NCBI GenBank assembly: GCA_964584165.1
Contig: CAZOYW010000007.1
Span: forward strand, 47,673 to 111,672
Direction: 5' to 3'
Origin: CAZKCI01 sp964584165
GTDB lineage: Bacteria; Auribacterota; Erginobacteria; Erginobacterales; CAZKCI01
DNA length: 64,000 nucleotides
This document shows, piece after piece, positions 63,419-64,000 of the stretch (position 1 is the stretch's first letter; every line of letters starts with the position of its first letter). The notes under the pieces were generated by a model. The model saw nothing but the letters and a program-made list of their open reading frames with translations, searched no databases and had not been told where the DNA came from. The translations under genes were made by a program, and so were the position numbers.

Positions 63419-64000
63419 TTTGATTTCCCCGACCACCCGCCCGATCGCCTCCTCGTCCAACCCGCCCCGGTAGACGATTAGGTCGGCGAACTTTTTCGAC
63501 GGCTCGACCAGGCGGTCGTGCATCGGCTGGACGGTGGCGAGGTACTGGGCGATCACCGACTCCTTTGTCCTCCCCCGCTCCCGGATGTCCCGCTCGATCC
63601 GCCGGGCCAGGCGGACGTCGGCGGCGGCGTCGAGGAAAACCCTCAGATCGAGAAGTTCGACCAGGGCGGGGACGGCGAAGAGGAGTATCCCCTCCACCAT
63701 GACCACCGGCGCGGGGGAGACCTCCCTGGTCTCGGCGGAGCGGTTGTGGACGCGGTAGTCGTAGACCGGGACGCGGACCGGCCGGCCGGCGTGGAGTTCC
63801 CTCAGGTGGTCCCGCAGGAGCTCCCACTCCAGTATCTCCAGGCAGTCGAAGTTCTGCCGGTGGCGCTCCGGGAGCGGGAGATGGGAGAGGTCGCGGTAGT
63901 AGGAGTCGAACTGAATGGCGCTGACCGGATGCGGGGCGAGGCGCTTGGCCACCTCGGAGGCGAGCGTGGTCTTCCCGGCGCAGGAACCGCCGGCGATGCC
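63389..64000 (-). CDS. udk: uridine kinase family protein (5' end outside window)
   Basis: Partial: at least 203 residues, the first few codons lie beyond the window edge. Walker A is 'GIAGGSCAGKTTLASEVAKR' right at the edge. 'IQFDSYYRDLSHLPLPERHR', 'VPVYDYRVHNRSAE', 'VVMVEGILLFAVPALVELLD', 'RRIERDIRERGRTKESV' are the uridine-kinase/phosphoribulokinase blocks. It phosphorylates uridine or cytidine in pyrimidine salvage. Minus strand; the C-terminus runs into a 10-nt tandem repeat. Confidence 0.9.
   Translation of the reverse strand, partial: GIAGGSCAGKTTLASEVAKRLAPHPVSAIQFDSYYRDLSHLPLPERHRQNFDCLEILEWELLRDHLRELHAGRPVRVPVYDYRVHNRSAETREVSPAPVVMVEGILLFAVPALVELLDLRVFLDAAADVRLARRIERDIRERGRTKESVIAQYLATVQPMHDRLVEPSKKFADLIVYRGGLDEEAIGRVVGEIKRLLEVTNGY

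Noticed and set aside
1..64000. tRNA, rRNA and riboswitch genes
   Set aside because: No cloverleaf with a TTCGANNC arm in a gene-free stretch and no rRNA or riboswitch core was recognised by eye; a covariance-model scan would be decisive.

Overview
The window is about 64 kb of a GC-rich bacterial chromosome with no rRNA, no tRNA that I can recognise and no transposase. Lipoproteins, a TonB-like protein and UDP-GlcNAc 2-epimerase point to a diderm. A large membrane-bound hydrogenase-related complex, a maturation pair (HypD, HypE) for a true [NiFe] hydrogenase, and an Nfn/Sud-type flavoprotein pair suggest anaerobic energy metabolism. A deoxyhypusine-synthase-like protein beside an ornithine/lysine-decarboxylase-like protein, FG-GAP-like repeat proteins, and intergenic regions packed with palindromes and short tandem 'words' recall uncultured candidate phyla of the PVC/Omnitrophota kind. 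This placement is an impression, not a proof.

Layout. 0-9.7 kb is housekeeping: AbrB-like protein, SagB-type nitroreductase, methyltransferase, peroxiredoxin, CinA, ArfB-like release factor, an Fe-S HhH-type protein, RlmB-like methyltransferase, a queuosine-salvage protein and RlmN. 10-15.4 kb holds two secreted proteins ending in a six-fold 40-residue repeat, with an App1-type phosphatase between them. 15.5-25 kb holds hypD and, convergent to it, a seven-gene operon: a HTH-EIIA regulator followed by HyfB, C, E, F, G and I homologues. The large subunit has lost the nickel-binding cysteines, so the complex resembles the Ehr family and not an active hydrogenase.

25.3-33.2 kb is an AT-richer accessory island, all on the minus strand: a RelA/SpoT-domain protein, a 993-residue PHP-plus-ATPase protein, a TIR-like protein, two small membrane proteins and a GIY-YIG nuclease. 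Decayed copies of the 3' end of the GIY-YIG gene lie in front of four cargo genes, giving the island a cassette-like structure. Its right edge is an array of palindromic repeats (about 37 bp) at 87-88 bp spacing, five before and two after a gene for a winged-helix protein with a PaaX/Cas2-like domain. This array-nuclease-Cas2-fold neighbourhood is the best candidate for an undescribed system.

35-64 kb returns to GC-rich chromosome: hypE, a TonB-like protein, the Nfn/Sud-type subunits (separated), phosphomannomutase, a third six-repeat secreted protein, a histidine kinase, two alkaline-phosphatase-superfamily proteins with a small companion, a D-Ala-D-Ala carboxypeptidase, an aminotransferase/STAS pair, a deacetylase/ankyrin pair, polyamine genes, a voltage-sensor-like/CorA fusion, wecB and a partial uridine kinase.

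Two further themes run through the window. Several palindrome families recur between genes, and two have entered genes in frame (hypD and the SudA/NfnB-like gene). Several genes also have a TAnnnT box only 6-8 nt before the start codon and no Shine-Dalgarno, which suggests leaderless transcripts.
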